A stretch of 57,485 nucleotides of DNA, taken from Actinotalea solisilvae (lineage in GTDB: Bacteria > Actinomycetota > Actinomycetes > Actinomycetales > Cellulomonadaceae). The notes beneath the pieces are model-generated. The model saw only the letters and a list, made by a program, of their open reading frames with translations. It did not search any database and was not told the origin of the DNA. The DNA lies in contig NZ_JADDKQ010000029.1 of assembly GCF_016464425.1 (NCBI RefSeq), positions 1-57,485 on the forward strand, read 5' to 3'. The first letter of the stretch is position 1; every line of letters begins with the position of its first letter. Below, piece by piece: positions 1 to 17,252 of this stretch. A program made the position numbers and the translations under genes.

Positions 1-273
1 CCTTGGTGGGCCATTACCCCACCAACAAGCTGATAGGCCGCGAGTCCATCCCCGACCGAAATTCTTTCCAGACGCTACAGATGCCTGTGCGTCTCATATC
101 CGGTATTAGCTCCGATTTCCCGGGGTTATCCCAGAGTCGGGGGCAGGTTACTCACGTGTTACTCACCCGTTCGCCACTGATCACCCGGTGCAAGCACCGA
201 GATCACCGTTCGACTTGCATGTGTTAAGCACGCCGCCAGCGTTCGTCCTGAGCCAGGATCAAACTCTCCGTAG
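1..273 (-). rRNA. rrs: 16S ribosomal RNA, 5' part (continues beyond the left edge)
   Basis: Read on the minus strand, the segment begins with the universal 16S start AGAGTTTGATCCTGGCTCAG (complement near 249-268) and continues through the conserved GGACGAACGCTGGCGGCGTG stretch to the helix ending in GGTAATGGCCCACCAAGG at the window edge. Only about the first 270 nt of the gene are present. The mature 5' end is placed near 273 by analogy with other 16S genes and could be off by a few bases. The variable segment resembles Cellulomonadaceae/Promicromonosporaceae, from memory rather than a search. Confidence 0.97.
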
Positions 274-490
274 ATGTCTATAGGCACCCCGACCACCGAA
301 GCAGCAGGGCAACCAACACACGAAGCAGACCCACTCAGCAGGAGCAGGTCCAGTTATCAACTGGCATCATCAAAATGTACAACTGACGTTAAACATTCAT
401 CCGACACCACATCGGTCCGCCCACGAACACCACCCACCACAACGATGAGCAACACCCGCAGACACCGACAAACGGCATCGACTTTTGGCA

Positions 491-513
491 CGCTGTTGAG
501 TTCTCAAAGAACA
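491..513 (-). promoter_or_regulatory. boxA-like rRNA antitermination site
   Basis: On the minus strand the sequence TGTTCTTTGAGAACTCAAC lies about 45 nt downstream of the predicted rrn transcription start. It matches the TTCTTTGA-AACTCAA element found in rRNA leaders of actinobacteria and resembles the Nus-factor boxA. The role in antitermination is inferred from this family knowledge and from its position. Confidence 0.7.
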
Positions 514-563
514 GACGCACATCCATCCAGACCCTCTCAGGCCTGTCCGGAGGCAACCTCTCT

Positions 564-592
564 AATCTAGCCGCTCTGTCCCGCCCGGTCAA
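564..592 (-). promoter_or_regulatory. rrn operon promoter
   Basis: Read on the minus strand: TTGACC (592-587), a 17-nt spacer, then TAGATT (569-564). This is close to the vegetative sigma consensus with ideal spacing, and it is followed by an AT-richer leader leading into 16S. Only one such promoter is obvious upstream. Confidence 0.85.
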
Positions 593-739
593 CTTGCGCT
601 TCCCGGCCGGCCTGAGCCCGGCAGTTCCCTGCATGCCGCGCGCCGGCCGCCGAAGCGTCCGTCACGGTCCTGCTGGGAGTGTGGTCGTCCCGGTGGGACC
701 GGCCGGCGAGTCGTGCTCGTCCGTCCGTTCCTCCCTCTC

Positions 740-767
740 GGGCGACGTCGAGAACAGTACGTCGCCC
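740..767 (-). terminator. Inverted repeat between tyrS and rrn, possible terminator
   Basis: GGGCGACGT (740-748) and ACGTCGCCC (759-767) form a perfect 9-bp stem with a 10-nt loop. It sits downstream of the tyrS stop codon and upstream of the rrn promoter, where a terminator would insulate the rRNA operon. No U-run follows on either strand, so it is not a classical intrinsic terminator. Confidence 0.4.
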
Positions 768-871
768 GGGCCCGGGACTTCAAGTCCGTGGGGCGTGACC
801 AGCGTCACCGCCGCGGAGCTCGACGGCCGCCCGAGGCGCTTCGAGCCCTCCCGGGCGGCCGTCGTGCCTGG

Positions 872-2149
872 TCAGGGGCGTTCGGCCACCGCGAGCGTCC
901 GCTTGCCCCGGCGCAGGACCGCCCAGCGGCCGTGCAGCAGGTCGGCGTCCGAGACGCGGAAGTCCTCGTCGAGCACCTTGACGTTGTTGACCGAGACGCC
1001 ACCCTCGGCGATCGCGCGCCGGGCGGCAGAGCGGCCCGCGACGAGCCCGCCGGCCGCGAGGAGGTCGACGACCGGCGCGCCGCCGTCGGCCCAGAGCTCG
1101 GGGGGGACGTCGGCGCGCGGGAGCTCCGCGACCGCCGCACCCACCGTCGGCTCGTCGAGCGAGGCGAGGTCCCCCCGGCCGAACAGCGCCTGGCTCGCGG
1201 CGACCACCTTGTGCGTCGCGTCCTCGCCGTGCACGAGCGTGGTCACGTCGCCCGCGAGGGCGCGCTGCGCCTCCCGCGCCGCGGGGCGCTCGGCGACCGA
1301 GCGCTCGAGCTCGGCGATCTCCTCGCGCGTGCGGAAGGTGAAGATGCGGAGGTAGCCCACCACGTCGGCGTCGTCGGTGTTGAGCCAGAACTGGTAGAAG
1401 GCGTACGGGCTCATCATGTCCGGGGCCAGCCAGATGGCCCCGCCCTCGGACTTGCCGAACTTCGTCCCGTCCGCCTTGGTGATGAGCGGCGTCGTCAGGG
1501 CGTGGACGGCGGCCCGCTCCGCCTTGCGCACGAGCTCGACGCCCGAGAGCAGGTTGCCCCACTGGTCGTTGCCACCCGTCTGCAGCGTGCAGCCGTAGCG
1601 ACGGTAGAGCTCGAGGAAGTCCATGCCCTGGAGGATCTGGTAGCTGAACTCGGTGAAGCTGATCCCCTCGTCGCTCGCCAGGCGGCGCGCCACCGTGTCC
1701 TTCGCCAGCATCGTGCCCAGCCGGTAGTGCTTGCCGATCTCGCGCAGGAAGTCGATCGCGGAGAGGTCGCCCGTCCAGTCGAGGTTGTTGACCAGCCGCG
1801 CGGGGTTGTCGCCGTCGAGGTCCACGAAGCGCGAGACCTGGGCGCGCAGGCGCTCGACCCACTCGGCGACGGTCTCCTTGGTGTTGAGGACCCGCTCCCC
1901 CGACATCCGGGGGTCGCCGATCATGCCCGTCGCACCCCCGACGAGCGCGAGCACGCGGTGGCCCGCGCGCTGGAGGTGGCGGAGGACGACCAGCTGCACG
2001 AGGTGGCCGTGGTGCAGGCTCGGGGCCGTCGGGTCGAAGCCGCAGTAGAGGGTGACCGGACCGCTCGCCAGCGCGTCGCGCAGGGCCTGCTCGTCGGTGG
2101 TCTGCGCGAGCAGACCTCGCCATCGCAGCTCGTCCAGGATGTCCACCAC
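872..2149 (-). CDS. tyrS: Tyrosine--tRNA ligase
   Basis: Class I aminoacyl-tRNA synthetase that charges tRNA-Tyr in the cytoplasm. The HIGH-type signature appears as HHGH (about residues 46-49) and the KMSKS loop as KFGKS (about 230-234). The tyrosine/tRNA contact segment GGNDQWGN is near 192-199. The last ~70 residues form the S4 RNA-binding domain. The 425-aa length is normal for bacterial TyrS. Two GTG codons in tandem (2149 and 2146) follow GAGAGGGA; the first gives the familiar MxDxLDEL N-terminus, but the second has the better ribosome-binding spacing. A -10-like CAGACT lies at 2182-2177. It is the last protein gene before the rrn operon. Confidence 0.97.
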   Translation of the reverse strand: MVDILDELRWRGLLAQTTDEQALRDALASGPVTLYCGFDPTAPSLHHGHLVQLVVLRHLQRAGHRVLALVGGATGMIGDPRMSGERVLNTKETVAEWVERLRAQVSRFVDLDGDNPARLVNNLDWTGDLSAIDFLREIGKHYRLGTMLAKDTVARRLASDEGISFTEFSYQILQGMDFLELYRRYGCTLQTGGNDQWGNLLSGVELVRKAERAAVHALTTPLITKADGTKFGKSEGGAIWLAPDMMSPYAFYQFWLNTDDADVVGYLRIFTFRTREEIAELERSVAERPAAREAQRALAGDVTTLVHGEDATHKVVAASQALFGRGDLASLDEPTVGAAVAELPRADVPPELWADGGAPVVDLLAAGGLVAGRSAARRAIAEGGVSVNNVKVLDEDFRVSDADLLHGRWAVLRRGKRTLAVAERP

Positions 2150-2176
2150 GGTCCCTCTCGATCGGTCGGTGCGCCC

Positions 2177-2182
2177 AGTCTG
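2177..2182 (-). promoter_or_regulatory. Putative -10 element upstream of tyrS
   Basis: CAGACT on the minus strand, about 27 nt before the tyrS start, which would give a short leader with a Shine-Dalgarno site. The same hexamer precedes other genes in this window at leaderless spacing. No clear -35 is seen. Confidence 0.35.
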
Positions 2183-2216
2183 CCGTGCCGCGCGGGGCGC
2201 GCGTCGCGCCGTCCGC

Positions 2217-2885
2217 TCAGCGACGCGTGGCGCGCGGGCGCGGCGGGGGCGCCGGCCGGTAGACGGAGACCGTGGGCTCGTCGACGAGCCAGAAGCGCCA
2301 CGGGAACGCGGTGGCGTCGCCACCCGCGCCACTGACGCCGACCCGCGGCCCGGTGCGCCAGGCCGCCGGGCGTCCGGCGAAGGTGAGGCGCACGACGGAT
2401 GCGGGGTCGAGGAGGTCTGCGCCGTAGTGCGTGAGGTCGAGGCCGAGCGCGTCCGCCAGGCGCGCCGGTCCGCGCGCCAGGTCGACGTCGGTGCGCACGA
2501 CGCCGCGCCGGGTCCTGCGCTCGCGGGCCACCTCCGCGCCCTCGACCACCTCGCCCGCGCGCAGCAGGACCGCCGACGCCGTCCCGTCGGGGCCGGTCAC
2601 GACGTTCGCGCAGTGGTGCAGCCCCATGTGCCGGTAGACGTAGAGGTGTCCCGCCGGGCCGAACATCACCGCGTTGCGCGCCGAGGGGCCGCGGTACGCG
2701 TGCGAGCCCGGGTCCCGCTCGCCCTCGTAGGCCTCGACCTCCGTGACGCGGACCGACACGACGCCGTCGGGCAGCGTGGTCGTCAGGAGCGCGCCGAGAA
2801 GGTCGGGGGCGACGTCGAGCGCGTGCGCCGCGAGGGCCTCGTGCGGGTCGGGCGCCTCGCCGGCCGGGGCCGTGGTCGGGGTCAT
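2217..2885 (-). CDS. mpg: DNA-3-methyladenine glycosylase (AAG/MPG family)
   Basis: Base-excision repair enzyme that removes alkylated purines such as 3-methyladenine. The family core is present: LLGALL near the N-terminus, then VTEVEAYEG, where the second glutamate aligns with the catalytic Glu of human AAG, then DPGSHAYRG, and the nucleotide-flipping region [18 protein letters not shown]. The 222-aa length is usual for bacterial members. The ATG start overlaps the TGA of the upstream kinase-like gene as ATGA, so the two are probably translationally coupled. It lies downstream of the arginine operon, apparently in the same transcript. Confidence 0.93.
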   Translation of the reverse strand: MTPTTAPAGEAPDPHEALAAHALDVAPDLLGALLTTTLPDGVVSVRVTEVEAYEGERDPGSHAYRGPSARNAVMFGPAGHLYVYRHMGLHHCANVVTGPDGTASAVLLRAGEVVEGAEVARERRTRRGVVRTDVDLARGPARLADALGLDLTHYGADLLDPASVVRLTFAGRPAAWRTGPRVGVSGAGGDATAFPWRFWLVDEPTVSVYRPAPPPRPRATRR

Positions 2886-3511
2886 GGCGCGTACGGCGCG
2901 GTGCCGTCGACGTGCACGTCGGCGCGCTCGCGCGTGCGCTCGCGGACGAAGTGCTGCTCCTCGAGGTCCATCCAGCGCAGCCACTCGGCGCGCAGCGCCT
3001 CGCCGTCCCGGGCGATCCCGCGCGCGAGTCGCACGTCGGCGGGGGCCTCGACCCAGACGACGAGCGAGGCGCGGCCGTCGGCCGCCGCCGGCGCGCTGCC
3101 ACAGCCCTCGAGCACGAGGACGGCAGGCACCGGCACGTCGCGCCACTCGGCGAAGGCGGCCCGGTCCCAGTCGTAGCGCTGGTAGCGCGCGGCGCGGCCG
3201 GCGGCGAGGGGGGCGAGGAGCTGCTCCTCGACGCGATCCCAGACGCGACCGAGGCCGGACCAGCCCTCGTAGAGGTCGTCGAGGTGGACGACGACGCCGC
3301 CCGTCGCGTCGGCGAGCCGGCCGGCGAGCGTGCTCTTGCCCGAGCCGGCGGGGCCGTCGACGCACACGAGGCGGACCGGGCCGAGCCGCGGCGGCGCGTC
3401 CCGGACCGCGGTCGCGAGCGCCGCGACCGACGCGGGGACGAGGCGGGGCCCGGGAGCCACGTGCCGGGCGGCGCCCGACGACGGGTGGTGCGCCTCGCGC
3501 GGCGCGGTCAC
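2882..3511 (-). CDS. Uridine-kinase-like P-loop NTPase
   Basis: Cytoplasmic nucleoside-kinase-like protein. It has a clear Walker A (GPAGSGKST), a Walker-B-like strand with acidic residues (VVHLDDLYEGW, as in uridine kinases and phosphoribulokinase-like enzymes) and a later VLVLEGCGS strand. The C-terminal half carries the Arg-rich lid typical of this superfamily. The substrate cannot be read from sequence. The start is uncertain: a GTG at 3511 directly after the argH stop is used here, while a GTG at 3547 inside argH would add 12 residues. The stop overlaps the mpg start by 4 nt. Its conserved position after argH suggests co-transcription rather than a role in arginine synthesis. Confidence 0.8.
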   Translation of the reverse strand: MTAPREAHHPSSGAARHVAPGPRLVPASVAALATAVRDAPPRLGPVRLVCVDGPAGSGKSTLAGRLADATGGVVVHLDDLYEGWSGLGRVWDRVEEQLLAPLAAGRAARYQRYDWDRAAFAEWRDVPVPAVLVLEGCGSAPAAADGRASLVVWVEAPADVRLARGIARDGEALRAEWLRWMDLEEQHFVRERTRERADVHVDGTAPYAP

Positions 3512-3512
3512 C

Positions 3513-9083
<5,571 letters not shown>

Positions 9084-9087
<4 letters not shown>

Positions 9088-10070
9088 GACGGACCTCCGG
9101 TCGGCCGGACCACGGGCAGCGCGCCGGTGCGCAGGTCGTCGGGCAGGACCATGGTGCCGACCCCCCGCTCCGTGAAGACCTCCATGAGCACCGAGTGCGC
9201 CTGCCGGCCGTCGACGACGTGCGCCTGCGGGACGCCGCCCCGGACGGCCCGCAGGCAGGCCTCCATCTTCGGGACCATCCCCGACTCGAGCCGCGGCAGC
9301 AGCTCCGCGAGCGCGGAGACGCGGATGCGGCGCGCGAGCGAGGAGCGGTCCGGCCAGTCGGTGTACAGGCCCTCGACGTCGGTGAGGATGATGAGCTTGG
9401 ACGCGCCGAGCGCGATCGCGAGCGCCGCCGCCGCGGTGTCCGCGTTGACGTTGAGCACCTGCGTCGGGTCCTCGATGTCGGGCGCGACCGTCGAGACGAC
9501 CGGGATCCGGCCGGCGTCGAGCAGGTCCTGGACCGCGCGCGGGTCGACCTCGACGACGTCGCCCACCTGGCCGACGTCGACCTGGCGCCCGTCGACCGTG
9601 GCCGTGCGGCGGCGGGCGCGCAGCAGTCCCCCGTCCTCGCCGGACAGGCCGACCGCGTGCGGGCCGTGCGCGTTGAGCAGCCCCACGAGCTCGCGCGAGA
9701 CCTGGCCCGTGAGGACCATCCGGACGACGTCCATGCTCTCGGGCGTCGTCACGCGCAGGCCGCCGCGGAACTCGCTCTCGATGCCGAGCCGGTCGAGCAT
9801 CGAGGAGATCTGGGGGCCGCCGCCGTGCACCACCACCGGTCGCAGCCCGACCTGGCGCAGGAACACCATGTCCTGCGCGAACGCGCGCTTGAGGTCCTCG
9901 TCCACCATCGCGTTGCCGCCGTACTTGACGACGAACAGCGCGCCGTCGAAGCGCTGCAGCCAGGGCAGGGCCTCGAGCAGGACCTCGGCCTTCTGGTCCG
10001 GGCGCAGGTCCGTGCGGGTGTCGAACGCGTCGTCGTCGGGCGAGGGCGTGGGGGCGGTCGTGTCGCTCAT
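9084..10070 (-). CDS. argB: Acetylglutamate kinase
   Basis: Phosphorylates N-acetylglutamate; usually the arginine-feedback-controlled step when ArgJ is present. Amino-acid-kinase fold with VVKYGGNAM near residue 48, VVHGGGPQI for substrate binding and [11 protein letters not shown] in the C-terminal nucleotide-binding lobe. The N-terminal extension of about 30 residues is acidic and includes the helix that in arginine-sensitive family members helps form hexamers; sensitivity here is an inference. Length 328 aa. The ATG start at 10070 overlaps the argJ stop (ATGA). Confidence 0.97.
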
Positions 10071-11230
10071 GTGGAGTACGCGCTGTTCTCGTGGACGTAG
10101 GCGTGGGTGAGGTCGTTGCTCCACACCGTGGCCGAGGCGGGGCCCGCGTGCAGGTCGACCTCGACGTGGACCTCGCGGTGCGCGCCGATGTCGACGCGGT
10201 CGCGCGGCTCCCCCTCGCCGGCGGCCCGGCACACCTGGACGCCGTTGATCGAGACGTCGATGAGCTCGGGGTCGAACGCCGCGACGTCCTCGGGGACGGT
10301 CCCGACCTGCGCGATGATCCGGCCCCAGTTCGGGTCGTTGCCGAACATGGCGGCCTTGAAGAGGTTCGACCGCGTCACGGCGCGCGCGACGGCGACGGCG
10401 GCGTCCTCGGTCTCGGCGCCGACCACGGTCACCGCGATGTCGTGCGTGGCGCCCTCGGCGTCGGCCACCAGGGCCCGGGCGAGGACCGCGCACGCCTCGC
10501 GCACCGCGTCGGCGAGCTCGGCCGGGTCGGGCGTGACGCCGCTCGCCCCGGAGGCGAGCAGCGTGACGGTGTCGGACGTCGACATGCAGCCGTCGGAGTC
10601 GACCCGGTCGAACGTCGCGCGCGTCGCGGCGCGCAGCACGGCGTCCGCGTCGGCCGCCGTCGTCCGGGCGTCCGTCGTCAGCACGCAGAGCATCGTGGCC
10701 AGGCCCGGTGCGAGCATGCCGGCGCCCTTGGCCATGCCGCCCACCGACCACCCGTCGCGCCGGACCAGCACCGTCTTGGGCACCGAGTCGGTCGTCATGA
10801 TCGCGACGGCCGCGTCGTCGCCGCCGGCCGCGGCGAGCGCGGCGGCCGCGGCCGTGAAGCCGTCGAGCAGGCGCTCGCGCGGGAGGCGCTCGCCGATGAG
10901 GCCGGTCGAGCACACCACGACGTCGCCCGGCGAGACCCCGAGCGCCTCGCCCACGTGCTCGGCGGTCGCGTGCGTGTCCTGGAAGCCGAGCGGGCCGGTG
11001 CCCACGTTCGCGCCACCGCTGTTGAGCGCGACCGCCGCGATCACGCCGTCCGCGACGACCTGGCGCGACCACACGACGGGCGCGCCGACCACGCGGTTGG
11101 ACGTGAAGACGGCGGCGCCCACGTGGTCGGGGCCGTCGTTGACGACGAGCGCGACGTCCGGCCGGCCCGAGGCCTTGAGGCCTGCGGTCACGCCCGCCGC
11201 GCGGAACCCCCGGGGTGCGGTCACGGTCAC
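10067..11230 (-). CDS. argJ: Glutamate N-acetyltransferase / amino-acid N-acetyltransferase
   Basis: Ornithine acetyltransferase that recycles the acetyl group between acetylornithine and glutamate, giving the cyclic arginine pathway. The precursor is self-cleaved before a threonine in the motif [14 protein letters not shown], which is intact here, so alpha and beta chains should form. The C-terminal [10 protein letters not shown] block is also intact. Length 387 aa, normal. GTG start at 11230 overlaps the argC stop (GTGA) and has GGAG 7 nt upstream; a second in-frame GTG lies two codons later. Confidence 0.97.
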   Translation of the reverse strand: MTVTAPRGFRAAGVTAGLKASGRPDVALVVNDGPDHVGAAVFTSNRVVGAPVVWSRQVVADGVIAAVALNSGGANVGTGPLGFQDTHATAEHVGEALGVSPGDVVVCSTGLIGERLPRERLLDGFTAAAAALAAAGGDDAAVAIMTTDSVPKTVLVRRDGWSVGGMAKGAGMLAPGLATMLCVLTTDARTTAADADAVLRAATRATFDRVDSDGCMSTSDTVTLLASGASGVTPDPAELADAVREACAVLARALVADAEGATHDIAVTVVGAETEDAAVAVARAVTRSNLFKAAMFGNDPNWGRIIAQVGTVPEDVAAFDPELIDVSINGVQVCRAAGEGEPRDRVDIGAHREVHVEVDLHAGPASATVWSNDLTHAYVHENSAYST

Positions 11231-12273
11231 GGGGCGACTCCTTCGGTGGTGAGGCCGAGCGTCTCCGGCAGGCCGAGGGCCAGGTTCATGGACTGGACGG
11301 CCGCGCCCGCGGTGCCCTTGACCAGGTTGTCGAGCGCGCACACGCTCACGGCCCTGCCCGCGCGCGCGTCGACCGCGACCTGGACGAGCGCGGTGTTCGC
11401 GCCGACCGTGGCCGCCGTGGTGGGCCACTGACCCTCCGGCAGGACGTGCACGAAGGGCTCGTCCGCGTAGGCGGCGACCCACGCCTCGCGGACCGCAGCG
11501 GCGTCCGCGCCCGGTGCGAGGCGCGCCGTCGTCGTCGCGAGGATCCCGCGCGACATCGGCACGAGCACGGGCGTGAGCGACACCGCGACACCACGCCCGC
11601 CCGCGGCCGTGAGGTTCTGGATGATCTCCGGCGTGTGCCGGTGCGTGCCGCCGACGGCGTACGGCACGGCGGACCCGAGGCCCTCGGAGGCGAGCAGGTG
11701 CTGCTTGGCGACGCGTCCGGCACCCGAGTAGCCGACGGCGAGGACCGCGACGAGGTCGTCCGGCTCGACGACACCCGCGACCACGCCCGGCTGCATCCCG
11801 AGCGTCACGGCGGTGACGTTGCAGCCCGGGACCGCGACGCGCCGGGCACCGGCGAGCCGCTCGCGCTGCGTCCCGCCGCCCGCGAGCCGCAGCTCGGGCA
11901 TGCCGTAGGGCCACGTGCCCGCGTGGGTCCCGCCGTAGTAGGCGGCCCACTCGGCGCCGTCGGCGAGGCGGTGATCGGCGCCGCAGTCGAGCACCAGCAC
12001 GTCGTCCCCGAGCTCCGCGGCCACGGCGCCCGAGGCCCCGTGCGGGAGCGCCAGGACGACGACGTCGTGCCCCGCGAGGGTCGCGGCGGAGGTCTCGACC
12101 AGCACGCGGTCGGCGAGCGAGCGCAGGTGCGGCTGGTGCTGGCCGAGGCGGTCCCCCGCCGACGAGTGCGCGGTGACCGCGCCGATCTCGACCTCGGGGT
12201 GCGCCGCGAGGAGGCGGAGCACCTCGCCACCCGCGTACCCGCTCGCGCCGGAGACGGCGACCCGCACTGTCAT
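11227..12273 (-). CDS. argC: N-acetyl-gamma-glutamyl-phosphate reductase
   Basis: NADPH-dependent reductase, first gene of the argCJBDFRGH operon. Rossmann glycine motif GASGYAGGE at the N-terminus; the catalytic cysteine is in [10 protein letters not shown]; the catalytic histidine is probably in THRHTPEI. Length 348 aa. The ATG at 12273 is chosen because a TATATT -10 element ends exactly 7 nt before it, so the mRNA probably starts with this codon. An in-frame ATG two codons upstream (12279) would lie between the -10 and the start site. Expression is probably controlled by ArgR at the overlapping ARG-box-like sites. Confidence 0.97.
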   Translation of the reverse strand: MTVRVAVSGASGYAGGEVLRLLAAHPEVEIGAVTAHSSAGDRLGQHQPHLRSLADRVLVETSAATLAGHDVVVLALPHGASGAVAAELGDDVLVLDCGADHRLADGAEWAAYYGGTHAGTWPYGMPELRLAGGGTQRERLAGARRVAVPGCNVTAVTLGMQPGVVAGVVEPDDLVAVLAVGYSGAGRVAKQHLLASEGLGSAVPYAVGGTHRHTPEIIQNLTAAGGRGVAVSLTPVLVPMSRGILATTTARLAPGADAAAVREAWVAAYADEPFVHVLPEGQWPTTAATVGANTALVQVAVDARAGRAVSVCALDNLVKGTAGAAVQSMNLALGLPETLGLTTEGVAP

Positions 12274-12310
12274 GTGCATGAATATACACGCCCCTGCATG
12301 GAAGTTGCGC
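12274..12310 (-). promoter_or_regulatory. Tandem ARG-box-like operators at the argC promoter
   Basis: Read on the plus strand, TGCATGAATATACAC (from 12275) and TGCATGGAAGTTGCGC (from 12295) share the TGCATG half site and start 20 bp apart. This matches the known arrangement of two ~18-bp ARG boxes separated by a few bases. GTGCATGAATATACAC (12274-12289) is an imperfect palindrome matching its complement at 10 of 16 positions. The downstream box covers the -10 and the predicted start point of argC, a direct way for ArgR to block transcription. Binding is inferred. Confidence 0.65.
12281..12286 (-). promoter_or_regulatory. argC -10 element (leaderless)
   Basis: TATATT on the minus strand ends 7 nt before the argC ATG, so transcription should start at or next to the start codon. 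It lies inside the first ARG-box-like site. No good -35 is seen at 17-18 nt. Confidence 0.65.
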
Positions 12311-12331
12311 GCCAGGCCCCGCGCGGCGTCG

Positions 12332-12337
12332 TAGCGT
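12332..12337 (+). promoter_or_regulatory. qor -10 element (leaderless)
   Basis: TAGCGT ends 6 nt before the ATG at 12344, the spacing of leaderless actinobacterial genes. No Shine-Dalgarno sequence is present upstream, which fits. The -35 is unclear. Confidence 0.5.
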
Positions 12338-12343
12338 GTCGCC

Positions 12344-13324
12344 ATGCGCGCGATCCAGGTGACCACCACCGGCGGTCCCGAGGCCCTCGTCCCCACGGAG
12401 CTGCCGGACCCCTCGCCGGGTCCGGGCGAGGCGCTCGTGCGCGTCGCCGCCGTCGGCGTGAACTTCATCGACACCTACCGGCGCTCGGGGGTCTACCCCG
12501 TCACGCTCCCCCATGTGCCGGGCGACGAGGGCGCCGGTGTCGTCGTCGAGGTCGGTCCGGACGTCGCGCGCGTCGCTCCGGGTGACCGGGTCGCCTGGGC
12601 GGACGGCTCGTCGGGCTCCTACGCCGCGCTCACCACGGTGCGCGCCGAGCGTCTCGTCCACGTCCCCGACGGCGTGGACGACGCCGTCGCCGCCGCCGTG
12701 ATGCTCCAGGGGATGACCGCGCACTACCTCGTCGACGCGACGTTCCCCGTCCGCGCCGGGCAGACCGTGCTCGTGCACGCGGGGGCGGGCGGCGTCGGGC
12801 TGCTGCTCACCCAGATGGCGCGGGCGCGCGGGGCGCGCGTGCTCGCGACGGTCTCGAGTGCCGCCAAGGCGGAGCTCGCCGCGGCGGCGGGCGCCGAGGT
12901 CATCCGCTACGACGCGATGTCCGACCTGACGACGGAGCTGTCCGCGCGCGTCCGCGAGCTCGCCGAGGGCGGCGTCCACACCGTCTTCGACGGCGTCGGC
13001 CGCACGACCTTCGACGCGTCGCTGGCGAGCCTGCGCCGCCGCGGCGGGCTCGCCCTCTTCGGGGGTGCGTCCGGCCAGGTGCCGCCCGTCGACCTCCAGC
13101 GGCTCAACCGCGCGGGCTCCGTGTACGTCACCCGGCCCACGCTCGGCCACTACGTCGCGACCCGCGACGAGCTCGAGGAGCGCGCCGCCGCGGTCCTCGG
13201 CGCCGTCGCCGACGGCTCGCTCGACGTGCGCATCGGCGCCCGCTTCGCGCTCGCGGACGCCGCCGACGCGCACCGCGCGCTCGAGGGTCGCGCCACGACC
13301 GGCAAGGTCCTGCTGGTCCCCTGA
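12344..13324 (+). CDS. NADPH:quinone oxidoreductase, zinc-free MDR family
   Basis: Medium-chain dehydrogenase/reductase of the quinone reductase (QOR) type, reducing quinones or other enone electrophiles with NADPH in the cytoplasm. It has [15 protein letters not shown] in the N-terminal GroES-like domain, [14 protein letters not shown], and the Rossmann motif [11 protein letters not shown] (about residues 145-155). No zinc-ligand cysteine pattern is seen. Length 326 aa, as expected for Qor. Divergent from argC with about 70 bp between the start codons; the physiological substrate is unknown. Confidence 0.9.
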   Translation: MRAIQVTTTGGPEALVPTELPDPSPGPGEALVRVAAVGVNFIDTYRRSGVYPVTLPHVPGDEGAGVVVEVGPDVARVAPGDRVAWADGSSGSYAALTTVRAERLVHVPDGVDDAVAAAVMLQGMTAHYLVDATFPVRAGQTVLVHAGAGGVGLLLTQMARARGARVLATVSSAAKAELAAAAGAEVIRYDAMSDLTTELSARVRELAEGGVHTVFDGVGRTTFDASLASLRRRGGLALFGGASGQVPPVDLQRLNRAGSVYVTRPTLGHYVATRDELEERAAAVLGAVADGSLDVRIGARFALADAADAHRALEGRATTGKVLLVP

Positions 13325-13346
13325 CGGCCGCGGCGCCCTCCTCGCC

Positions 13347-15964
13347 TCAGGCGCCGGGCGCGTCCCCGACCGGCGCCGCGGACTCGGTGCCCCGGAGCAC
13401 CGCGCCGTGGCGCGCGTGCGCCTCGGCCAGCGCCGCCTCGCGCACCGCCGCCGTCTCCTGCGCCGTGAGCGTCCGGTCCGGCGCGCGCAGGCGCAACGCG
13501 AACGCCAGCGAGTGACGGCCGGGACCGAGCTCGCTGCTGCGGTACACGTCGAAGAGACGCACGTCCTCGACCACGTCTCCCGCCGACGACGACCGTGCCC
13601 CGGCGCGCACCGCGTCGAGCACCGCGCCGGCCGGGACGGACGCGTCGACGACGAGGGCGACGTCCTCCTTCGCGACCGGGAACGTGGAGACGGGCACCGC
13701 GGCGACCGGCTCCGCGGGGCGCGCCGCGAGCAGGGCGTCGAGGTCCACCTCGAACGCGCTCGCGCGCTCGGGCAGGCGCAGGGTCGCGACCACGGTGGGG
13801 TGCAGCTCGCCCGCGTGGCCGACGAGCGTGCCGTCGGCGAGCGTCAGCCGCGCGCAGCGCCCCGGGTGCCACGGCGCGTGCTCGTCCGCGTCGACCCGGA
13901 CCTCGACGCCCACGGCGCGCGCGACGAGCAGCGCCGCGGCGATCGCGTCCGTGTGCTCGACGCGCCGGCCCGGCCCCCACCAGCCCGCGGGCTCGCGGAG
14001 CCCGGTGAGGACCCCCGCGACGCGGCGCGGCTGGTGCGGCACGGCGGCGGCGAGGCGCGCGAGGTCCTCCTGCGACGGGAGCGCCGCGCCCGGCAGACGC
14101 GGCGCGGGCGGCGCGTCCGGTGCGGGGCGCGTCACGAGACCCACCTCGGAGATCGCGAGGTCCGTCGTCCCGCGCGCGACGTTGCGACGCGCCGTGTCGA
14201 GGAGCGTGACCAGCAGGTTCGTGCGCAGCTCGGGCTGCTCGTCGGAGAGCGGGTTGACGAGCCGCACGGTACGGCGGCGCGCGTCGTCCGCGGGCAGCGC
14301 GAGCTCGTCGAGCTGGTGCGCGCCGATGAACGGGTAGCTGAGGGTCTCGACGAACCCCGCGCCGACCAGCGCCCGGGCCACCGCCCGCCGGACGCGCTGG
14401 TCGACCGTCAGGCCGCGACCGACGGGTGCGGGCGGGACGACCGACGGGATCGCGTCGTAGCCGCGCACGCGCGCGACCTCCTCGACGAGGTCGACGTCCA
14501 CCAGGAGGTCGGGGCGCCACGTCGGCGGCGTCACGAGCGCGCGCTCGCCGTCGGCACCCACCTCGACCCGGCACCCGATCGCCTCGAGCGTCGCAGCCAC
14601 CTCCTCGCGCGTGTACGGCACGCCGACGAGGCGCGCCGGGTGGTCGAGGTCGAGGTCGATCGGCGTCGGCGGGACCGTCCGGTCGACGTCGGTGAGGCCC
14701 TCGAGCCGCCCCCCGCCGTGCTCGACGAGGAGCGCCGCGGCGCGGTGCACGGCGACGAGCGGGAGCTGCGGGTCGACGCCCCGCTCGAACCGGCGCGACG
14801 CCTCGCTCGGGAGGCGGTGCCGCCGCGCGGTCCGCGCGATCGAGACCGGGTCGAAGTGCGCCGCCTCGAGCAGGAGGTCGGTCGTCCCGGGGCTCACCTC
14901 GCTCTGCGCTCCGCCCATGACGCCCGCGAGGCCGAGCACCCGGGACGCCCGGTCGCCGTCGGGCGAGTCGGTGATGAGCAGGTCCTCGGGGTCGAGGGCG
15001 CGGTCGACGTCGTCGAGCGTCGTCAGGCGCTCACCGGGACGCGCGCGCCGGACGACGACGGGCGCGGCGACGCGCTCGAGGTCGTACGCGTGCAGCGGCT
15101 GGCCCAGGTCGAGCATCACGTAGTTGGTCACGTCGACAGCGAGCGAGATCGGCCGCATGCCGGCCTGCGTCAGCCGGCGCTGCAGCCAGGCGGGCGACGG
15201 CCCCGCCGCCGCGACCCCGCGCACGACGAGCGCCGCGAAGCGGTCGCAGCCGGGGACGCCGTCGATCGGCGCCTCGTCCGCGAGCTCGACCGCGACGCCG
15301 TCGGCGGTCGGGACGACGTCGGGCACGGGCAGGGCGGGGTCGGTGAAGGCCGCGCCCGTCGCGTGGCCGTACTCGCGAGCGACGCCGCGCATCGAGAAGC
15401 AGTAGCCGCGGTCGGGCGTGACGTTGATCTCGAGCACCTCGTCGCCCAGACCGAGGAGGGCGCGCGCGTCGGCCCCCACCGGGGCGGCGGCGTCGTCGTA
15501 CCCGAGGCGGGCCAGGACGATGATCCCCTCGTGGTCGTCGCCGAGGCCGAGCTCGCGCTGGGAGCAGATCATGCCGTCGGACACGTGCCCGTAGGTCTTG
15601 CGCGAGGCGATGGGGAACGGCCCCGGCAGCACCGCGCCGGGCAGCGCGACGACGACGCGGTCGCCCACGTCGAAGTTGTGCGCGCCGCACACGATGCCGC
15701 GCGGACGGACGGTGCCGTCGTCGCCGACCTCGTTGTGCTCCGGCCCGACGTCGACGCGGCACCAGTGGATGGTCTTGCCGTTCTTCTGCGGCTCGGGGGT
15801 CTGCTCGACCACCTCGCCGACGACGAGCGGGCCGGTGACGGCGGCGCCGTGCACGGCCTCCTCCTCGAGGCCCACGCGCACGAGGTCGGCGGCGAGCTGC
15901 TCGGCGGTCGTGCCCGCGGGCAGCGCGACGTGCTCGGCGAGCCAGGACAGCGGGACGCGCGGCA

Positions 15965-15965
<1 letters not shown>
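13347..15965 (-). CDS. pheT: Phenylalanine--tRNA ligase beta subunit
   Basis: Beta chain of the (alpha-beta)2 PheRS. Domains in order: the B1 fold with EMAP-type tRNA-binding domain (roughly residues 40-150, with IVCGAHNF), the B3/B4 editing domain in the 210-380 region (RRFERGVDPQ follows), B5, the catalytic-like core, and the C-terminal ferredoxin-fold anticodon-binding domain, ending in LRLRAPDRTLTAQE. Length 872 aa, slightly long but normal for actinobacteria. The ATG overlaps the pheS stop by one base (TGATG). It is convergent with qor across only 22 bp. Confidence 0.97.

Positions 15966-17248
<1,283 letters not shown>

Positions 17249-17252
<4 letters not shown>

Larger units (their letters stand above)
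274..871. other. Intergenic region between tyrS and the rrn operon: rRNA leader and promoter
   Basis: No protein gene is supported here. The part from 274 to about 557 is the transcribed leader of the rRNA operon on the minus strand and is markedly less GC-rich than the rest of the window, as is usual for rRNA leaders. It holds the boxA-like site. The promoter lies at 564-592. The segment 593-871 is the 3' flank of tyrS and contains the inverted repeat at 740-767. The short open frames in this interval are chance frames in leader RNA. Confidence 0.8.

Noticed and set aside
3..570. Open frames of 74 and 98 codons on the plus strand
   Set aside because: They lie in the 16S rRNA gene and in the rRNA leader; no family resemblance and no ribosome binding site.
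11215..12585. Long plus-strand frame across argC
   Set aside because: It is an antisense shadow of argC and overlaps the qor start; codon composition is artefactual.
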